Assembly: GCF_029667115.1 (NCBI RefSeq) | Contig: NZ_JARUIU010000001.1 | Location: forward strand, 124,001-188,000 | Reading direction: 5' to 3' | DNA: 64,000 nt | Source: Jeotgalibacillus sp. ET6 | GTDB taxonomy: Bacteria; Bacillota; Bacilli; Bacillales; Jeotgalibacillaceae | Part shown: one piece after another, positions 50,768-61,155 of the stretch | Layout: each line of letters begins with the position of its first letter | Position numbering within the stretch: the stretch's first letter is position 1 | The notes under the pieces: model-generated | Databases searched by the model: none | The model's input: the letters and a program-made list of their open reading frames with translations, nothing else | What the model was told of the DNA's origin: nothing | Translations under genes and position numbers: made by a program

Positions 50768-51637
50768 GTGAATCTCACAAGAAGCAGACTCATTTATCTT
50801 CACTACAGCCACATCCTCTCAAACCGCCAGCTTTTAAAATGGCTTAGAGAAGACTCCCTTATTTCTTTAAAAACGGATAATTTGCACTCTTACCCCCTAT
50901 CCTTAAACCTGACTCCAAAACAAAAAAACAGCTTTCAGTCCTATTTATCAAAACAAATCATTTTTGACGAACATCAATTATGTATGGAAAAAAACCTAAA
51001 GATCTTAACCATTCTGGATGATGACTATCCTGAACGATTAAAAGAAATATATGATCCTCCAGCTGTGTTGTATCTTAAAGGGAACGCAGAAAAATTAACA
51101 TTAACCGAAACAATTGGGATAGTAGGATCAAGGAAAGCAGACAGCTATACTCACCTCTGCTTGAAAAAGATTCTCCCGCCGCTCATTGACCGAAATTTTT
51201 GTATTATAAGCGGAATGGCCTTGGGTGCTGACGGTGCTGCTCATACGCTCAGTCTTGAAGGTCACTCAATTGGCGTCTTAGGATGTGGTTTTGATCACAT
51301 TTATCCTCCTTCACATATGTTTTTATACTCTCAAATGATCTCCAAGCAGCTCCTTATCACTGAGTATCCTCCTTACCTCAAACCTCAAAAGCATTTTTTT
51401 CCAATGAGAAACAGAATCATTTCAGGACTCTCAAAAGGTATATTAGTTACACAAGCTGCATTGAAAAGCGGTTCATTAATCACGGTTGACAGAGCACTGG
51501 AAGAAGGCAGAGATGTTTTTGCTGTACCAGGTCCTATTTTTCATGAATTATCAATTGGAACAAATCACTTGATTAAACAGGGAGCTGCACCTGTCACGGA
51601 AGCGGCAGATATTTTAAACGGGTGGCAAATAACGTAA
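50768..51637 (+). CDS. dprA: DNA-processing protein DprA (Smf)
   Basis: Protein of 289 residues. The Rossmann-like core has GIVGSRKADSYTHLCL, ISGMALGADGAAHTLSLEG, GVLGCGFDHIYPP and FPMRNRIISGLSKGILVTQA, followed by LEEGRDVFAVPGP. It loads RecA on incoming single-stranded DNA during transformation. The C-terminal winged-helix domain seen in longer DprA proteins is absent. GTG 50768 is 7 bases from GGAGG; TTG 50765 is also in frame. It precedes topA as in B. subtilis. Confidence 0.94.
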   Translation: MNLTRSRLIYLHYSHILSNRQLLKWLREDSLISLKTDNLHSYPLSLNLTPKQKNSFQSYLSKQIIFDEHQLCMEKNLKILTILDDDYPERLKEIYDPPAVLYLKGNAEKLTLTETIGIVGSRKADSYTHLCLKKILPPLIDRNFCIISGMALGADGAAHTLSLEGHSIGVLGCGFDHIYPPSHMFLYSQMISKQLLITEYPPYLKPQKHFFPMRNRIISGLSKGILVTQAALKSGSLITVDRALEEGRDVFAVPGPIFHELSIGTNHLIKQGAAPVTEAADILNGWQIT

Positions 51638-51818
51638 TTTCCTGTTCAATTGTATGAAAATAGTTGCTTTTTAAAAAAATTTAGTTTACATTGTGCTTCA
51701 GACGCTTTCTTTCACATAAGAAGAAAGTGGTGCAGATTATTTCTGGAGAAAACGGTTACAGGTAGGTTATTACAGGCTTTGCTAAAGATTCAGAAATGAG
51801 ATTGAAAATCGAATTATA
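51638..51818. other. Non-coding gap dprA-topA, upstream part
   Basis: AT-rich sequence with no supported gene. A short CTTTCTT/AAGAAAG inverted repeat lies at 51705-51727, without a T run. No clear dprA terminator was found. Confidence 0.5.
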
Positions 51819-51848
51819 TTGACAAAAAATGAGTACAGCACATATAGT
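51819..51848 (+). promoter_or_regulatory. SigA promoter of topA
   Basis: A perfect TTGACA (51819-51824), 18-base spacer and TATAGT (51843-51848), about 47 bases before topA. Confidence 0.75.
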
Positions 51849-51894
51849 TACACATAAATAATAATGAAGAGAAAACCTCTGGGGAGGATTATGA

Positions 51895-53976
51895 ATGGCA
51901 GATTTTTTAGTAATTGTGGAATCACCCGCTAAAGCAAAAACAATCGAGCGGTATTTAGGAAAGAAATATAAGGTGCGCGCATCTATGGGGCATGTGAGAG
52001 ACTTGCCAAAAAGTCAGATGGGCGTGGATGTTAAAGACAGCTTTGAGCCCAAATATATAACGATACGAGGAAAAGGACCCGTTTTAAAAGAATTGAAAAG
52101 CGCAGCCAAGAAAGCAAAAAAAGTTTATCTCGCAGCCGATCCGGATCGCGAAGGTGAAGCAATTGCCTGGCATTTGGCACACAGTCTGGATCTGGACCTG
52201 GACTCAGAGTGCCGTGTGGTCTTCAATGAAATAACGAAAGATGCAATAAAAGAGTCATTTAAGCATCCAAGGAAAATAGATATGGACCGTGTGGATGCTC
52301 AGCAGGCACGACGTATTCTTGACCGTCTGGTTGGTTATAACATCAGCCCGATCCTTTGGAAAAAGGTTAAAAAAGGCCTGAGTGCAGGAAGAGTGCAGTC
52401 CGTTGCTGTCCGGCTAATTATAGACAGAGAGAACGAAATCAAAAATTTCCAACCGGAAGAATACTGGACCATTGATGCTGCCTTTACTAAAGGTAAAGAA
52501 ACATTTCAGGCCAGCTTTTACGGATTAAACGGGAAGAAAAAAAAGCTTGAAACAGAAGAAGACGTTAAGCAGATTATCGATCAGATAAAAGAAGAGGATT
52601 TTTCAATATCCAACGTGACAAAAAAAGAGCGCAAGCGAAATCCCTCTCCTTCCTTTATCACATCTTCATTGCAGCAGGAAGCCGCCCGGAAGCTTAATTT
52701 CCGCGCCAGAAAAACGATGATGCTTGCTCAGCAGCTTTATGAAGGAATAGAATTAGGGAAAAAAGAAGGTACTGTCGGTTTAATTACCTACATGAGAACA
52801 GATTCCGTGCGAATTTCTGATGTTGCAAAGCAGGAGGCGATTGAAGTCATTCAATCTGAATATGGCGAAAAATTTGTACAGCAGTCGCCGCAGAAGGAAA
52901 AAGCCAAATCGGGCAAAACTCAGGATGCGCATGAAGCGATCCGTCCTACAAGCGCGATGCGCACACCTTCATCTGTTAAACCATTTTTAAGCAGAGACCA
53001 GCACAGACTGTACAGACTAATCTGGGAACGTTTTATAGCAAGCCAAATGGCTTCTGCTGTAATGGATACAATGAGTGTGGACTTAATGAATGGAGAAGTT
53101 CAATTTCGCGCCACCGGCTCAAAAGTTAAGTTTCCCGGTTTTATGAAAGTTTATATTGAAGGAAATGACGACCAAAGCGATGAAAAAGAAAATTTTCTTC
53201 CAGATTTAAAAGAAGGGGAAACAGCCAAGTCTGAAAACATCGACCCGAAACAGCATTTTACACAGCCTCCACCCCGCTACACTGAAGCAAGACTTGTTAA
53301 AATGCTTGAAGAATTGGGAATAGGAAGGCCTTCAACCTATGCCCCGACTCTGGATACGATTCAAAAACGCGGATATGTTTCGCTTGATAACAAACGATTT
53401 ATTCCGACAGAACTTGGAGAAATCGTACTTGAATTAATTGTTGAGTTTTTCCCTGAAATCATTGACGTTGAGTTTACAGCAAAAATGGAGAAAGATCTGG
53501 ACAGCGTAGAAGACGGCCAGATTCGCTGGGTTAAAATTATAGACGATTTTTACAAGGATTTTGAAGTTCATCTTGATAAAGCTGAAAAAGAGATGGAGAA
53601 AATTGAAATAAAAGATGAGTATGCAGGGGAAGATTGTGAAGAATGCAATAACCCAATGGTTATTAAGATGGGCCGTTATGGAAAATTTATGGCGTGCAGC
53701 AATTTCCCTGATTGCCGCAACACAAAACCAATCGTTAAAGAAATCGGTGTAAAATGTCCGGTCTGTAAAGAAGGAAATGTCATTGAACGCAAAAGCAAGA
53801 AGAAAAGAATATTTTATGGCTGCGACCGTTATCCATCCTGCGAATTTTTATCGTGGGATAAGCCGATCGACCGGTCCTGTCCAAAATGCAATGAAATGCT
53901 GATTGAGAAAAAACTGAAAAAAGGCAACCAAATACAGTGTTCAAATTGCGACTACAAGGAAGAACACCAGCAATAA
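51895..53976 (+). CDS. topA: DNA topoisomerase I
   Basis: Type IA enzyme of 693 residues. The TOPRIM domain ([33 protein letters not shown]) coordinates Mg. The nucleophile Tyr is in [14 protein letters not shown] (about 298). Three C-terminal zinc ribbons (about 580-690) have paired Cys: [15 protein letters not shown] with CDRYPSC, and CPKCNEM with CSNCDY. It relaxes negative supercoils, opposing gyrase. GGGGAGG precedes the ATG. A terminator with a UUCG loop follows. Confidence 0.97.
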   Translation: MADFLVIVESPAKAKTIERYLGKKYKVRASMGHVRDLPKSQMGVDVKDSFEPKYITIRGKGPVLKELKSAAKKAKKVYLAADPDREGEAIAWHLAHSLDLDLDSECRVVFNEITKDAIKESFKHPRKIDMDRVDAQQARRILDRLVGYNISPILWKKVKKGLSAGRVQSVAVRLIIDRENEIKNFQPEEYWTIDAAFTKGKETFQASFYGLNGKKKKLETEEDVKQIIDQIKEEDFSISNVTKKERKRNPSPSFITSSLQQEAARKLNFRARKTMMLAQQLYEGIELGKKEGTVGLITYMRTDSVRISDVAKQEAIEVIQSEYGEKFVQQSPQKEKAKSGKTQDAHEAIRPTSAMRTPSSVKPFLSRDQHRLYRLIWERFIASQMASAVMDTMSVDLMNGEVQFRATGSKVKFPGFMKVYIEGNDDQSDEKENFLPDLKEGETAKSENIDPKQHFTQPPPRYTEARLVKMLEELGIGRPSTYAPTLDTIQKRGYVSLDNKRFIPTELGEIVLELIVEFFPEIIDVEFTAKMEKDLDSVEDGQIRWVKIIDDFYKDFEVHLDKAEKEMEKIEIKDEYAGEDCEECNNPMVIKMGRYGKFMACSNFPDCRNTKPIVKEIGVKCPVCKEGNVIERKSKKKRIFYGCDRYPSCEFLSWDKPIDRSCPKCNEMLIEKKLKKGNQIQCSNCDYKEEHQQ

Positions 53977-53981
53977 GAAAA

Positions 53982-54017
53982 AGGGTCTTGACGGCTTCGG
54001 CTGTCAGGCTCTTGTTT
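53982..54017 (+). terminator. Terminator of topA with UUCG tetraloop
   Basis: A stem running from 53982 to 54013 is capped by C(TTCG)G at 53995-54000, a very stable tetraloop, with one mismatch and some G-U pairs. The T tail is short (GTTT). Confidence 0.75.
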
Positions 54018-54025
54018 CATTCTTA

Positions 54026-54034
54026 TGGTAGAAT
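54026..54034 (+). promoter_or_regulatory. Extended -10 box for trmFO
   Basis: TGG directly before TAGAAT (54029-54034); no standard -35 is visible. It lies 38 bases before the trmFO start. Confidence 0.45.
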
Positions 54035-54071
54035 AATGATAACTGGATAACCAATAGGGAGGACGTAGTAA

Positions 54072-55382
54072 ATGACAGCAGCAACAGCAGTAAACGTAGT
54101 CGGCGCAGGACTTGCAGGAAGTGAAGCAGCCTGGCAGATCGCAGAGCGCGGTATTCAGGTGAATTTATATGAGATGAGGCCTGTAAGACAAACCGCGGCT
54201 CACCATACAGATAAATTCGCTGAACTCGTATGCAGCAACTCTTTGAGAGCAAACAACCTGACAAATGCCGTAGGGGTGCTGAAAGAGGAAATGAGAGCTT
54301 TTAATTCCGTTATTATCGGATCAGCCGATGCATGTGCAGTTCCTGCAGGCGGAGCTCTCGCTGTAGACAGGCATGAATTTGCCAGTCATGTTACATCAAA
54401 GGTAAAAGAGCATCCTAATGTTAAAGTCTTTTCAGAGGAAATTACAGAGATACCTCAAGGAATCACTATAATTGCAACGGGCCCGCTTACAACTGAAGGT
54501 CTCGCAGGGCAACTGAAGGCGCTGACTGGAGAAGAATATCTGTATTTTTACGATGCAGCTGCACCAATCCTTGAAAAAGACAGCATTGATATGGACAAGG
54601 TGTATTTAAAATCGAGGTATGATAAAGGGGAGGCAGCTTACTTAAACTGCCCGATGACTGAAGAAGAATTCAATAGATTCTACGATGCACTTATCGCAGC
54701 AGAAGTAGTGCCACTTAAAGAGTTTGAAAAAGAAATCTATTTTGAAGGCTGTATGCCGGTGGAAGTGATGGCAGAAAGAGGCCGGAAAACACTATTATTC
54801 GGACCAATGAAACCTGTAGGCCTTGAGGATCCAAAAACAGGGAAAAGACCTTACGCTGTCGTTCAATTAAGACAGGACGATGCAGCAGGCACTTTATATA
54901 ATATTGTTGGTTTTCAGACACATTTAAAATGGGGCCCTCAGAAGGAAGTAATTCGGTTAATTCCGGGTTTGGAAAATGCAGAAATTGTAAGGTACGGAGT
55001 TATGCATCGCAATACTTTCATAAATTCTCCGAAGGTTCTTGAGTCCACTTACCAATTTAAAGAGCGCAAAGATCTGTTTTTTGCGGGTCAGATGACCGGT
55101 GTGGAAGGATATGTTGAATCCGCTGCCAGCGGTTTAATCGCAGGCATTAACGCAGCTAAACTTGCATTGGGGGAAGAACCGGTCTTGTTTCCGGCACAAA
55201 CTGCAATGGGAAGCATGGCGCGCTATATTACGCAGGCGAATACGAAGAACTTTCAGCCGATGAATGCTAATTTCGGACTGTTTCCTGATTTGGAAGAAAA
55301 GGTAAAAAGCAAGAAAGAACGTGCTGAAAAGCATGCTGAACGAGCATTAGAAACAATTCAGAACTTTGTGAAAAAAGTGTAA
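54072..55382 (+). CDS. trmFO: tRNA (uracil-54-C5) methyltransferase, folate-dependent
   Basis: Flavoprotein of 436 residues that makes m5U54 in tRNA with methylene-THF. The FAD-binding motif is [21 protein letters not shown]. The GidA-like signature [22 protein letters not shown] (in part) with a key Cys is present, as is [19 protein letters not shown]. TrmFO replaces the SAM-dependent TrmA in most Gram-positive bacteria. GGGAGGA precedes the ATG. It stands before xerC, as in B. subtilis. Confidence 0.96.
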   Translation: MTAATAVNVVGAGLAGSEAAWQIAERGIQVNLYEMRPVRQTAAHHTDKFAELVCSNSLRANNLTNAVGVLKEEMRAFNSVIIGSADACAVPAGGALAVDRHEFASHVTSKVKEHPNVKVFSEEITEIPQGITIIATGPLTTEGLAGQLKALTGEEYLYFYDAAAPILEKDSIDMDKVYLKSRYDKGEAAYLNCPMTEEEFNRFYDALIAAEVVPLKEFEKEIYFEGCMPVEVMAERGRKTLLFGPMKPVGLEDPKTGKRPYAVVQLRQDDAAGTLYNIVGFQTHLKWGPQKEVIRLIPGLENAEIVRYGVMHRNTFINSPKVLESTYQFKERKDLFFAGQMTGVEGYVESAASGLIAGINAAKLALGEEPVLFPAQTAMGSMARYITQANTKNFQPMNANFGLFPDLEEKVKSKKERAEKHAERALETIQNFVKKV

Positions 55383-55443
55383 AATTTATTGCTACTGCCT
55401 CTGATTCGTGTTAGAATTTAGAGGCTTTTGCGAGGTGATCTAA

Positions 55444-56343
55444 TTGAATTCTGCATTTTTGGAACCCAAACAGCAATTTATTCAGTATTTACAAACTGAA
55501 AAAAATTATTCTTCTCTAACAATTGAACACTATATTCACGATTTAGACAGCTTTTTTCTCTTTCTTGCAAAAGAAGGTGTGGATGCACTGGAAGAAGTGG
55601 ACGAAATTCATTCCAAGCTTTTTCTAATGCAGCTGCACAAGGAAAAGTACTCAAGAGCGTCTGTATCCAGAAAAATATCAAGTCTGCGCAGTTTTTTCTC
55701 TTATCTGCAGCGCGAAGAAAAACAGAAAATTAACCCAATGTCCTATGTACTGCACCCCAAAAAAGAGGGGAGGCTGCCTCATTTTTTTTATGAAAATGAA
55801 ATGGAGCAGCTTTTTTCAGCCTGTGACGGGGAGAAACCGCTGGATTTAAGAAACAAAGCGATTCTTGAACTGCTGTATGCTACAGGAATACGGGTAAGTG
55901 AATGCACATCAATTCTCCTGCAGGATTTGGATTTAACGATGGGGACCCTCCTTGTAAAAGGGAAGGGCAGAAAAGAGCGGTATGTGCCTTTTGGTGATTT
56001 TGCCGGAAATGCGATTAAACGCTATATTGAAGAAGGCAGATCCCAATTATTAAATAATGGCACATCTTCTTCCCTGTTTATTAATCACCGGGGAGCTCCT
56101 TTAACAGCCAGGGGGATACGCTACGTTCTCACGGCGCTGATGAATAAAACGACGCTCACAGCGTCCATTCACCCTCATATGCTGAGACATACCTTTGCAA
56201 CTCATTTACTGAATAACGGTGCAGATCTTAGAACAGTTCAGGAACTTTTGGGGCATGCCCATCTTTCATCAACCCAGCTTTATACTCATGTTACAAAAGA
56301 ACACTTAAGAAAAACGTATCAATCATTTCATCCACGGGCTTGA
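55444..56343 (+). CDS. xerC: Tyrosine recombinase XerC (CodV)
   Basis: Protein of 299 residues. The N-terminal SAM-like core-binding domain (about 5-95) is followed by the catalytic domain with Arg in YATGIRVSECTS (about 150), His-x-x-Arg in HPHMLRHTFATH (about 245), His in LGHAHLSSTQ and the nucleophile Tyr in LYTHV (about 280). With XerD it resolves chromosome dimers at dif. TTG start, 6 bases after GAGGTG. In B. subtilis the gene is codV, first of the codV-clpQ-clpY-codY operon, and the order is identical here. Confidence 0.95.
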   Translation: MNSAFLEPKQQFIQYLQTEKNYSSLTIEHYIHDLDSFFLFLAKEGVDALEEVDEIHSKLFLMQLHKEKYSRASVSRKISSLRSFFSYLQREEKQKINPMSYVLHPKKEGRLPHFFYENEMEQLFSACDGEKPLDLRNKAILELLYATGIRVSECTSILLQDLDLTMGTLLVKGKGRKERYVPFGDFAGNAIKRYIEEGRSQLLNNGTSSSLFINHRGAPLTARGIRYVLTALMNKTTLTASIHPHMLRHTFATHLLNNGADLRTVQELLGHAHLSSTQLYTHVTKEHLRKTYQSFHPRA

Positions 56344-56377
56344 TTACATATAAGCGATGATTAGGAGGCCGACGATA

Positions 56378-56920
56378 ATGGACCAATTTCATGCGACAAC
56401 GATTTTTGCTGTTCAGCATAAGGGACAGTCTGCAATGGCAGGTGATGGTCAGGTGACTTTTGGAAATGCAGTCGTGATGAAGCACACTGCAAGAAAAGTA
56501 AGGAAGCTATTTAATGGCCAGGTGATTGCCGGGTTTGCAGGTTCAGTAGCAGATGCATTTACATTGTTTGAGATGTTTGAAGGAAAGCTGCAGGAATACA
56601 ACGGGAACCTCCAAAGAGCAGCGGTGGAAGTTGCCAAACAATGGAGAAGTGATAAAGTTCTCAGAAGATTGGAAGCAATGCTGATTGTGATGGATCAAGA
56701 AGGACTGCTGCTGGTATCAGGTACAGGAGAAGTGATTGAACCTGATGATGGCGTGCTTGCAATTGGCTCCGGAGGCAATTATGCACTATCGGCAGGAAGA
56801 GCGCTTAAACTCCACGCAGGCGATCATTTGACTGCGAAGGAGATAGCCGATGCTGCACTGCATGTCGCAGCGGATATTTGCGTGTATACAAATACAAATA
56901 TTGTTGTTGAAGAATTGTAA
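56378..56920 (+). CDS. hslV: ATP-dependent protease peptidase subunit HslV (ClpQ)
   Basis: Protein of 180 residues of the proteasome beta-like family: [26 protein letters not shown] and [15 protein letters not shown]. It forms the proteolytic chamber capped by HslU. The ATG at 56378 follows TAGGAGG; an in-frame start at 56357 would lie before that site. The N terminus is Met-Asp-Gln-Phe-His-Ala-Thr-Thr. As I recall, B. subtilis ClpQ has Ser at position 2 acting as nucleophile; here position 2 is Asp, so the nucleophile would have to be a Thr exposed by processing. Confidence 0.93.
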   Translation: MDQFHATTIFAVQHKGQSAMAGDGQVTFGNAVVMKHTARKVRKLFNGQVIAGFAGSVADAFTLFEMFEGKLQEYNGNLQRAAVEVAKQWRSDKVLRRLEAMLIVMDQEGLLLVSGTGEVIEPDDGVLAIGSGGNYALSAGRALKLHAGDHLTAKEIADAALHVAADICVYTNTNIVVEEL

Positions 56921-56932
56921 AGGAGCGATATG

Positions 56933-58348
56933 ATGACAAAAAAAACTGAATTGACTCCAAAACAAATAGTGGAACGACTTGACCAGTATATTGTAGGGCA
57001 AAAAGATGCAAAGCGTGCTGTGGCAGTAGCTTTAAGAAACCGATACAGAAGAAATCTGCTTGACGATTCACTGCGTGAGGAAATTATCCCTAAAAACATT
57101 CTGATGATGGGTCCGACTGGTGTAGGGAAAACAGAAATCGCGAGGCGGATCGCAAAGCTGGTCGGTGCGCCTTTTATTAAAATTGAAGCGACAAAGTTTA
57201 CAGAAGTAGGATATGTCGGGCGTGATGTAGAATCGATGGTTCGTGATCTTATGGAAACCTCCGTACGGATTGTAAAAGAAGAAAAAATTGTTTCTGTTCA
57301 GGGAAAAGCTGAAGAGCAGGCAAACCAGCGTTTAGTAAAATTGCTTGTACCATCTGCTAAAAAGTCGCAATCCTTTAAAAATCCATTTGAAATGATGTTT
57401 GGCGGAAATGGGGATGGGGCTAACGAATCAGCAGATGAACAAAAAGAAGAAGAATCAACTATAAAAGACCGCCGAAAAGAGATAGCACGCCAGTTAAAGG
57501 CTGGTGAACTTGAAGAAGAAACAGTCACCATTGAAGTGGATGAACAGCAAATGTCTTCAATGTTTGATATGCTTCAAGGGTCAGGCATGGAGCAGATGGG
57601 CATGAATATGCAGGATGCTCTAAGCAATTTAATGCCTAAGAAAAAGAAAAAGCGAAAATTAAAAGTAAGAGATGCCAGAAAAGTTCTGACGCACGATGAA
57701 GCGGCAAAATTGATTGATATGGACGAAGTTACGCAGGATGCGTTGTACCGGGCTGAGCAGATGGGGATTATTTTTGTTGATGAAATTGATAAAATTGCTT
57801 CTAAATCATCAGGTACAAGCTCTGCAGATGTATCGAGAGAAGGTGTGCAGAGAGATATTCTTCCGATAGTCGAAGGGTCCACAGTCAATACAAAATACGG
57901 TCCAGTGAAAACAGACCACGTATTATTTATTGCGGCAGGCGCTTTTCATACGGCAAAGCCTTCTGATCTTATCCCTGAACTACAGGGGCGCTTTCCAATT
58001 CGTGTAGAATTACAAAAGCTGACAGTAGAGGATTTTGTCCGCATACTTGTAGAACCTGATCATGCTCTTATTAAACAATACGTTGCATTGCTCGCAACTG
58101 AAGGCATAGAAGTTGAATTTACACATGAAGCTACAGTAAGGCTGGCGGAGATCGCTTATCAGGTTAACCAGGATACAGATAATATTGGCGCGAGACGTCT
58201 TCACACCATTATGGAGAAGCTTCTGGAAGATTTATCTTTTGAAGCGTCGGATATTTCTATCGGTACTGTTACAATCACTCCAGGGTATGTCGATGATAAA
58301 CTTGATACGATTGCAAAGGATAAAGACCTAAGCCAGTTTATTTTGTAG
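56933..58348 (+). CDS. hslU: ATP-dependent protease ATPase subunit HslU (ClpY)
   Basis: AAA+ unfoldase of 471 residues. Walker A is [18 protein letters not shown] (about 59-68). The pore motif GYVGRD follows in [14 protein letters not shown], the intermediate (I) domain spans about 110-245 and contains a charged and Met-rich insert, and Walker B is [12 protein letters not shown]. The C-terminal tail LSQFIL inserts into HslV. ATG 56933 is 7 bases from AGGAG; ATG 56930 is 4 bases from it. Confidence 0.96.
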   Translation: MTKKTELTPKQIVERLDQYIVGQKDAKRAVAVALRNRYRRNLLDDSLREEIIPKNILMMGPTGVGKTEIARRIAKLVGAPFIKIEATKFTEVGYVGRDVESMVRDLMETSVRIVKEEKIVSVQGKAEEQANQRLVKLLVPSAKKSQSFKNPFEMMFGGNGDGANESADEQKEEESTIKDRRKEIARQLKAGELEEETVTIEVDEQQMSSMFDMLQGSGMEQMGMNMQDALSNLMPKKKKKRKLKVRDARKVLTHDEAAKLIDMDEVTQDALYRAEQMGIIFVDEIDKIASKSSGTSSADVSREGVQRDILPIVEGSTVNTKYGPVKTDHVLFIAAGAFHTAKPSDLIPELQGRFPIRVELQKLTVEDFVRILVEPDHALIKQYVALLATEGIEVEFTHEATVRLAEIAYQVNQDTDNIGARRLHTIMEKLLEDLSFEASDISIGTVTITPGYVDDKLDTIAKDKDLSQFIL

Positions 58349-58423
58349 GGTTTGAATTAACCCTATTAGGGAAAGATGAGAATAATTATTTGATTTATTA
58401 GAATACAGGAGGAATTGATACAA

Positions 58424-59203
58424 ATGAATTTACTAGGCAAAACAAGACAGATTAATGCTATGCTGCAAAAATCGGCAGGTAAACCTGTTAATTTTAAAGA
58501 GATGGCAGAAACATTATCAGACGTAATTGAAGCAAATGTGTTTATTTTAAGCAGAAAAGGAAAATTACTCGGATTTGCAATCAATCAGCAAATTGAAAAT
58601 GAGCGTATGAAACAAATGCTTGAAGACCGTCAATTTCCGGAAGAGTACACGAAAAACTTATTCAATATAACAGAAACTTCCCCAAATCTTGACGTGAACA
58701 GTGAATATACGGCATTTCCAGTCGAAAACAAAGATCTTTTTCAAAATGGTTTGACAACGATCGTGCCATTTATAGGCGGAGGAGAAAGACTGGGTACATT
58801 AATTCTTGCCCGTGTAGAACAGGCGTTTGAAGACGATGATTTAATCCTGGGTGAATACGGCGCAACTGTAGTTGGTATGGAAATTCTTCGTGAAAAAGCG
58901 GACGAAATTGAAGTTGAAGCGCGGAGTAAAGCTGTTGTTCAAATGGCGATCAGTTCCCTGTCTTACAGTGAACTTGAAGCAATTGAGCATATTTTTGAAG
59001 AACTAGATGGCAACGAAGGCTTATTGGTCGCTTCTAAAATAGCGGATCGTGTCGGTATTACAAGATCCGTCATTGTAAATGCACTGCGCAAGCTGGAAAG
59101 TGCTGGAGTAATTGAATCACGTTCTCTAGGTATGAAAGGAACGTATATTAAAGTTCTAAACGATAAATTCCTTCTTGAGCTTGATAATATTAAAAATAAC
59201 TAA
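58424..59203 (+). CDS. codY: GTP/branched-chain amino acid-sensing regulator CodY
   Basis: Protein of 259 residues. The N-terminal GAF domain (about 1-155) binds isoleucine, leucine or valine. The C-terminal winged helix-turn-helix ([32 protein letters not shown], about 203-234; in part) is the most conserved part. It represses amino-acid, motility and competence genes when nutrients are plentiful. ATG 58424 follows AGGAGG; an in-frame TTG at 58415 is too close to it. It ends the xerC-hslV-hslU-codY unit, directly upstream of the flagellar operon, which CodY represses in B. subtilis. Confidence 0.96.
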   Translation: MNLLGKTRQINAMLQKSAGKPVNFKEMAETLSDVIEANVFILSRKGKLLGFAINQQIENERMKQMLEDRQFPEEYTKNLFNITETSPNLDVNSEYTAFPVENKDLFQNGLTTIVPFIGGGERLGTLILARVEQAFEDDDLILGEYGATVVGMEILREKADEIEVEARSKAVVQMAISSLSYSELEAIEHIFEELDGNEGLLVASKIADRVGITRSVIVNALRKLESAGVIESRSLGMKGTYIKVLNDKFLLELDNIKNN

Positions 59204-59216
59204 AAAAATTTTAATT

Positions 59217-59248
59217 AACTTAGCTGCTATGCGGCTAAGTTTTTTTCA
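59217..59248 (+). terminator. Terminator of codY
   Basis: AACTTAGC (59217-59224) pairs with GCTAAGTT (59234-59241) with a GC step inside the loop, then six T residues. Confidence 0.88.
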
Positions 59249-59779
59249 TATACGCGGGCAAATACGTCTCAGGTTCTTTGGCCGCTTTTCTGCTTTTAAA
59301 GCGTCCTCTTTAGGAAAAGAAGGATAGAAAAGTAGTGTAGCCACACCCAAGCCTCAGCTTTCACCTCATCCCTTTCACCTCACGCTAATGAAACACACTG
59401 CCTCATTTACTAAATAGTAATTTCCCAGCTTCTGTTTTCGACCTGACCTGAGATAAAACTATATGTACTCGCGTTTGAGTAGAGTATTTATGTTAAACAG
59501 GTGTTCCTGTCCCACTTAAAACAAAAACAATAATTTTTAAAAGGTATTTGGTATACGTAAAAAACAATCCTTTAAAACTAGTTAACGTGATTGTAATAAA
59601 TTTGTGAAGATTCATTAGAGTATATGGAATCCCTGGGAAGCATATGGTAAGGTTATTTCTGGCAAAAAAATTACGATAATATGTCGTAAATAACAAAATA
59701 ACCTATGATCAAAGGAATATTTCAATGATTTTTTAATAAAACAACGATATTGAATCTAAACTAGCCTAAAAGTAACTTT
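59249..59779. other. Non-coding region upstream of the fla/che operon
   Basis: About 530 bases without a supported gene, AT-rich from 59510 on. It contains a short ACAGG-TGTT-CCTGT hairpin (59497-59510) and a nested dyad: TTACGA (59671-59676) with TCGTAA (59684-59689), itself enclosed by GGTTATTT (59651-59658) and AAATAACC (59696-59703). The length and symmetry suggest regulator binding, which is usual upstream of flagellar operons, but I cannot name the protein. Confidence 0.5.
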
Positions 59780-59808
59780 TTTAAAAATTGGTTCTTTTAG
59801 ACTATAAT
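59780..59808 (+). promoter_or_regulatory. Candidate SigA promoter of the fla/che operon
   Basis: TTTAAA (59780-59785), 17-base spacer and a perfect TATAAT (59803-59808), 119 bases before flgB. A second possible element, TGT-CATAAT at 59900-59908, leaves a very short leader. A SigD-like -10 (GTCGATCT at 59891, 6 of 8 matches to GCCGATAT) lacks a properly spaced TAAA and is doubtful. Confidence 0.55.
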
Positions 59809-59926
59809 TACTTTCCCATATTCTATAGACGGACAGATCACTAATCAGTAAAATGATGTATAAGTGTTTAATTATGTTGTAAGATATTCCGTCGATCTTT
59901 GTCATAATAGGAAATGAGGGTAAAAG

Positions 59927-60319
59927 TTGAATTTATTTTCAGGAACAATCAACCAATTAGAACATGGACTAGCTTACTCATCTGTTAAGCAAAAAGTCAT
60001 TGCAGAAAACGTCGCAAATGTTGATACCCCAGGTTATAAGTCTAAAGACGTGAATTTTAAAACGATGTTACAAAATGAAATAAATTTGTCATCTTCGAAA
60101 AGTAAAACAGACGATCCCCGCCATTTCGATCTTGTACCGTCGAAAGGATCTGTAAATATTCAATTAAGGAATTACTCTTATAGACAAAACGGGAACGGTG
60201 TCGACATGGACAAAGAAATGGCAGACCTTGCAACAAACCAAATCTATCATGATGCGTTAATTGAGAGAATCAGCGGGAAATTTGGCAGCCTGAATACTGT
60301 AATCAGAGGAGGTCAGTAA
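59927..60319 (+). CDS. flgB: Flagellar basal-body rod protein FlgB
   Basis: Proximal rod subunit of 130 residues. The N-terminal flagellar-rod motif is AENVANVDTPGYKSKDVNF, and helical ends (NQIYHDALIERISGKF) mediate coiled-coil assembly. It is exported by the flagellar type III apparatus without a cleaved signal. TTG start after GAGGGT. It is the first gene of the operon; flgC follows after 3 bases. It is preceded by codY and the regulatory gap, as in B. subtilis. Confidence 0.95.
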   Translation: MNLFSGTINQLEHGLAYSSVKQKVIAENVANVDTPGYKSKDVNFKTMLQNEINLSSSKSKTDDPRHFDLVPSKGSVNIQLRNYSYRQNGNGVDMDKEMADLATNQIYHDALIERISGKFGSLNTVIRGGQ

Positions 60320-60322
60320 TCA

Positions 60323-60772
60323 ATGTTTCAATCCATGAATATCACGGCTTCAGCTCTTACAGCACAACGGCTTCGGATGGATGTTATCTCATCCAATATG
60401 GCAAATGTGGACACGACACGGGCAACTTTTGAGAACGGGGAATGGCAGCCATATAAAAGAAAGACGGTAATGCTTGAACCAAAGAGCGGAGGATTTTCTT
60501 CCCACCTCTCTAAAGCTATGGGAACAGAAAGCTCCCCAGGCAATGGAGTAACAGTATCTGCTATTAGAGAAGACAATTCACAGGGAGAGCTCCTGTATGA
60601 CCCTGAACACCCTGACGCTGATGAAGAAGGGTATGTGGAAATGTCGAATGTTGATCCGCTACGTGAAATGGTTGATTTAATGTCGGCTACACGCTCTTAT
60701 GAAGGAAATGTTACGGTGTTTAATGCCAATAAAGCTATGATGATGAGAGCCTTGCAAATAGGCAAATCATAA
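60323..60772 (+). CDS. flgC: Flagellar basal-body rod protein FlgC
   Basis: Rod subunit of 149 residues. N-terminal rod motif: LRMDVISSNMANVDTTRA. C-terminal YVEMSNVDPLREMVDLMSATRSYEGNVTVFNANKAMM (in part: NVDPLREMVDLMSATRSYE) is the classic FlgC end. AGAGGAGG upstream gives strong initiation. Confidence 0.96.
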   Translation: MFQSMNITASALTAQRLRMDVISSNMANVDTTRATFENGEWQPYKRKTVMLEPKSGGFSSHLSKAMGTESSPGNGVTVSAIREDNSQGELLYDPEHPDADEEGYVEMSNVDPLREMVDLMSATRSYEGNVTVFNANKAMMMRALQIGKS

Positions 60773-60787
60773 GAAAGGATGAATAAA

Positions 60788-61102
60788 TTGCCTCTTCAAT
60801 CAATTTCTCCAGCAGGGATGGAGACCATTTCTCCAATTTCCCAGCCAAGGACCACACAAAGAATCTCACCATATGACGCCCAGCAAAACTTTGCGGGTAT
60901 GCTGAAAGATTCCATTAATGAAGTAAACAATGCGCAAATTAACAGCGACGATATGACAAATAAATTAATTAAAGGAGAGAAAGTAGAATTGCATGATGTG
61001 ATGATTGCTTCACAAAAAGCATCCATTTCATTATCTCTGACAATGCAAGTTCGAAACAAAGCGGTTGAAGCTTATCAAGAAATTATGAGAATGCCTGTTT
61101 AG
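60788..61102 (+). CDS. fliE: Flagellar hook-basal body protein FliE
   Basis: Small protein of 104 residues joining MS ring and rod. The C-terminal half, VMIASQKASISLSLTMQVRNKAVEAYQEIMRMPV (in part: NKAVEAYQEIMRMPV), is the FliE signature. TTG 60788 has AAAGG at 9 bases; an ATG at 60779 abuts that site but would add only three residues, so the start is unsure. Confidence 0.92.
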   Translation: MPLQSISPAGMETISPISQPRTTQRISPYDAQQNFAGMLKDSINEVNNAQINSDDMTNKLIKGEKVELHDVMIASQKASISLSLTMQVRNKAVEAYQEIMRMPV

Positions 61103-61155
61103 GAGTGCCTCAATTCTTATGGCTTTGCATTTAACCGAAAGACCGGAGGATTGTG

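Noticed and set aside
59891-59898. SigD -10 box upstream of flgB
   Set aside because: GTCGATCT matches 6 of 8, but no TAAA occurs at the required 14-16 base spacing.
59934-59948. CodY-binding box at the flgB start
   Set aside because: Five mismatches to AATTTTCWGAAAATT; such matches are frequent in AT-rich DNA, so it is not listed as a feature.
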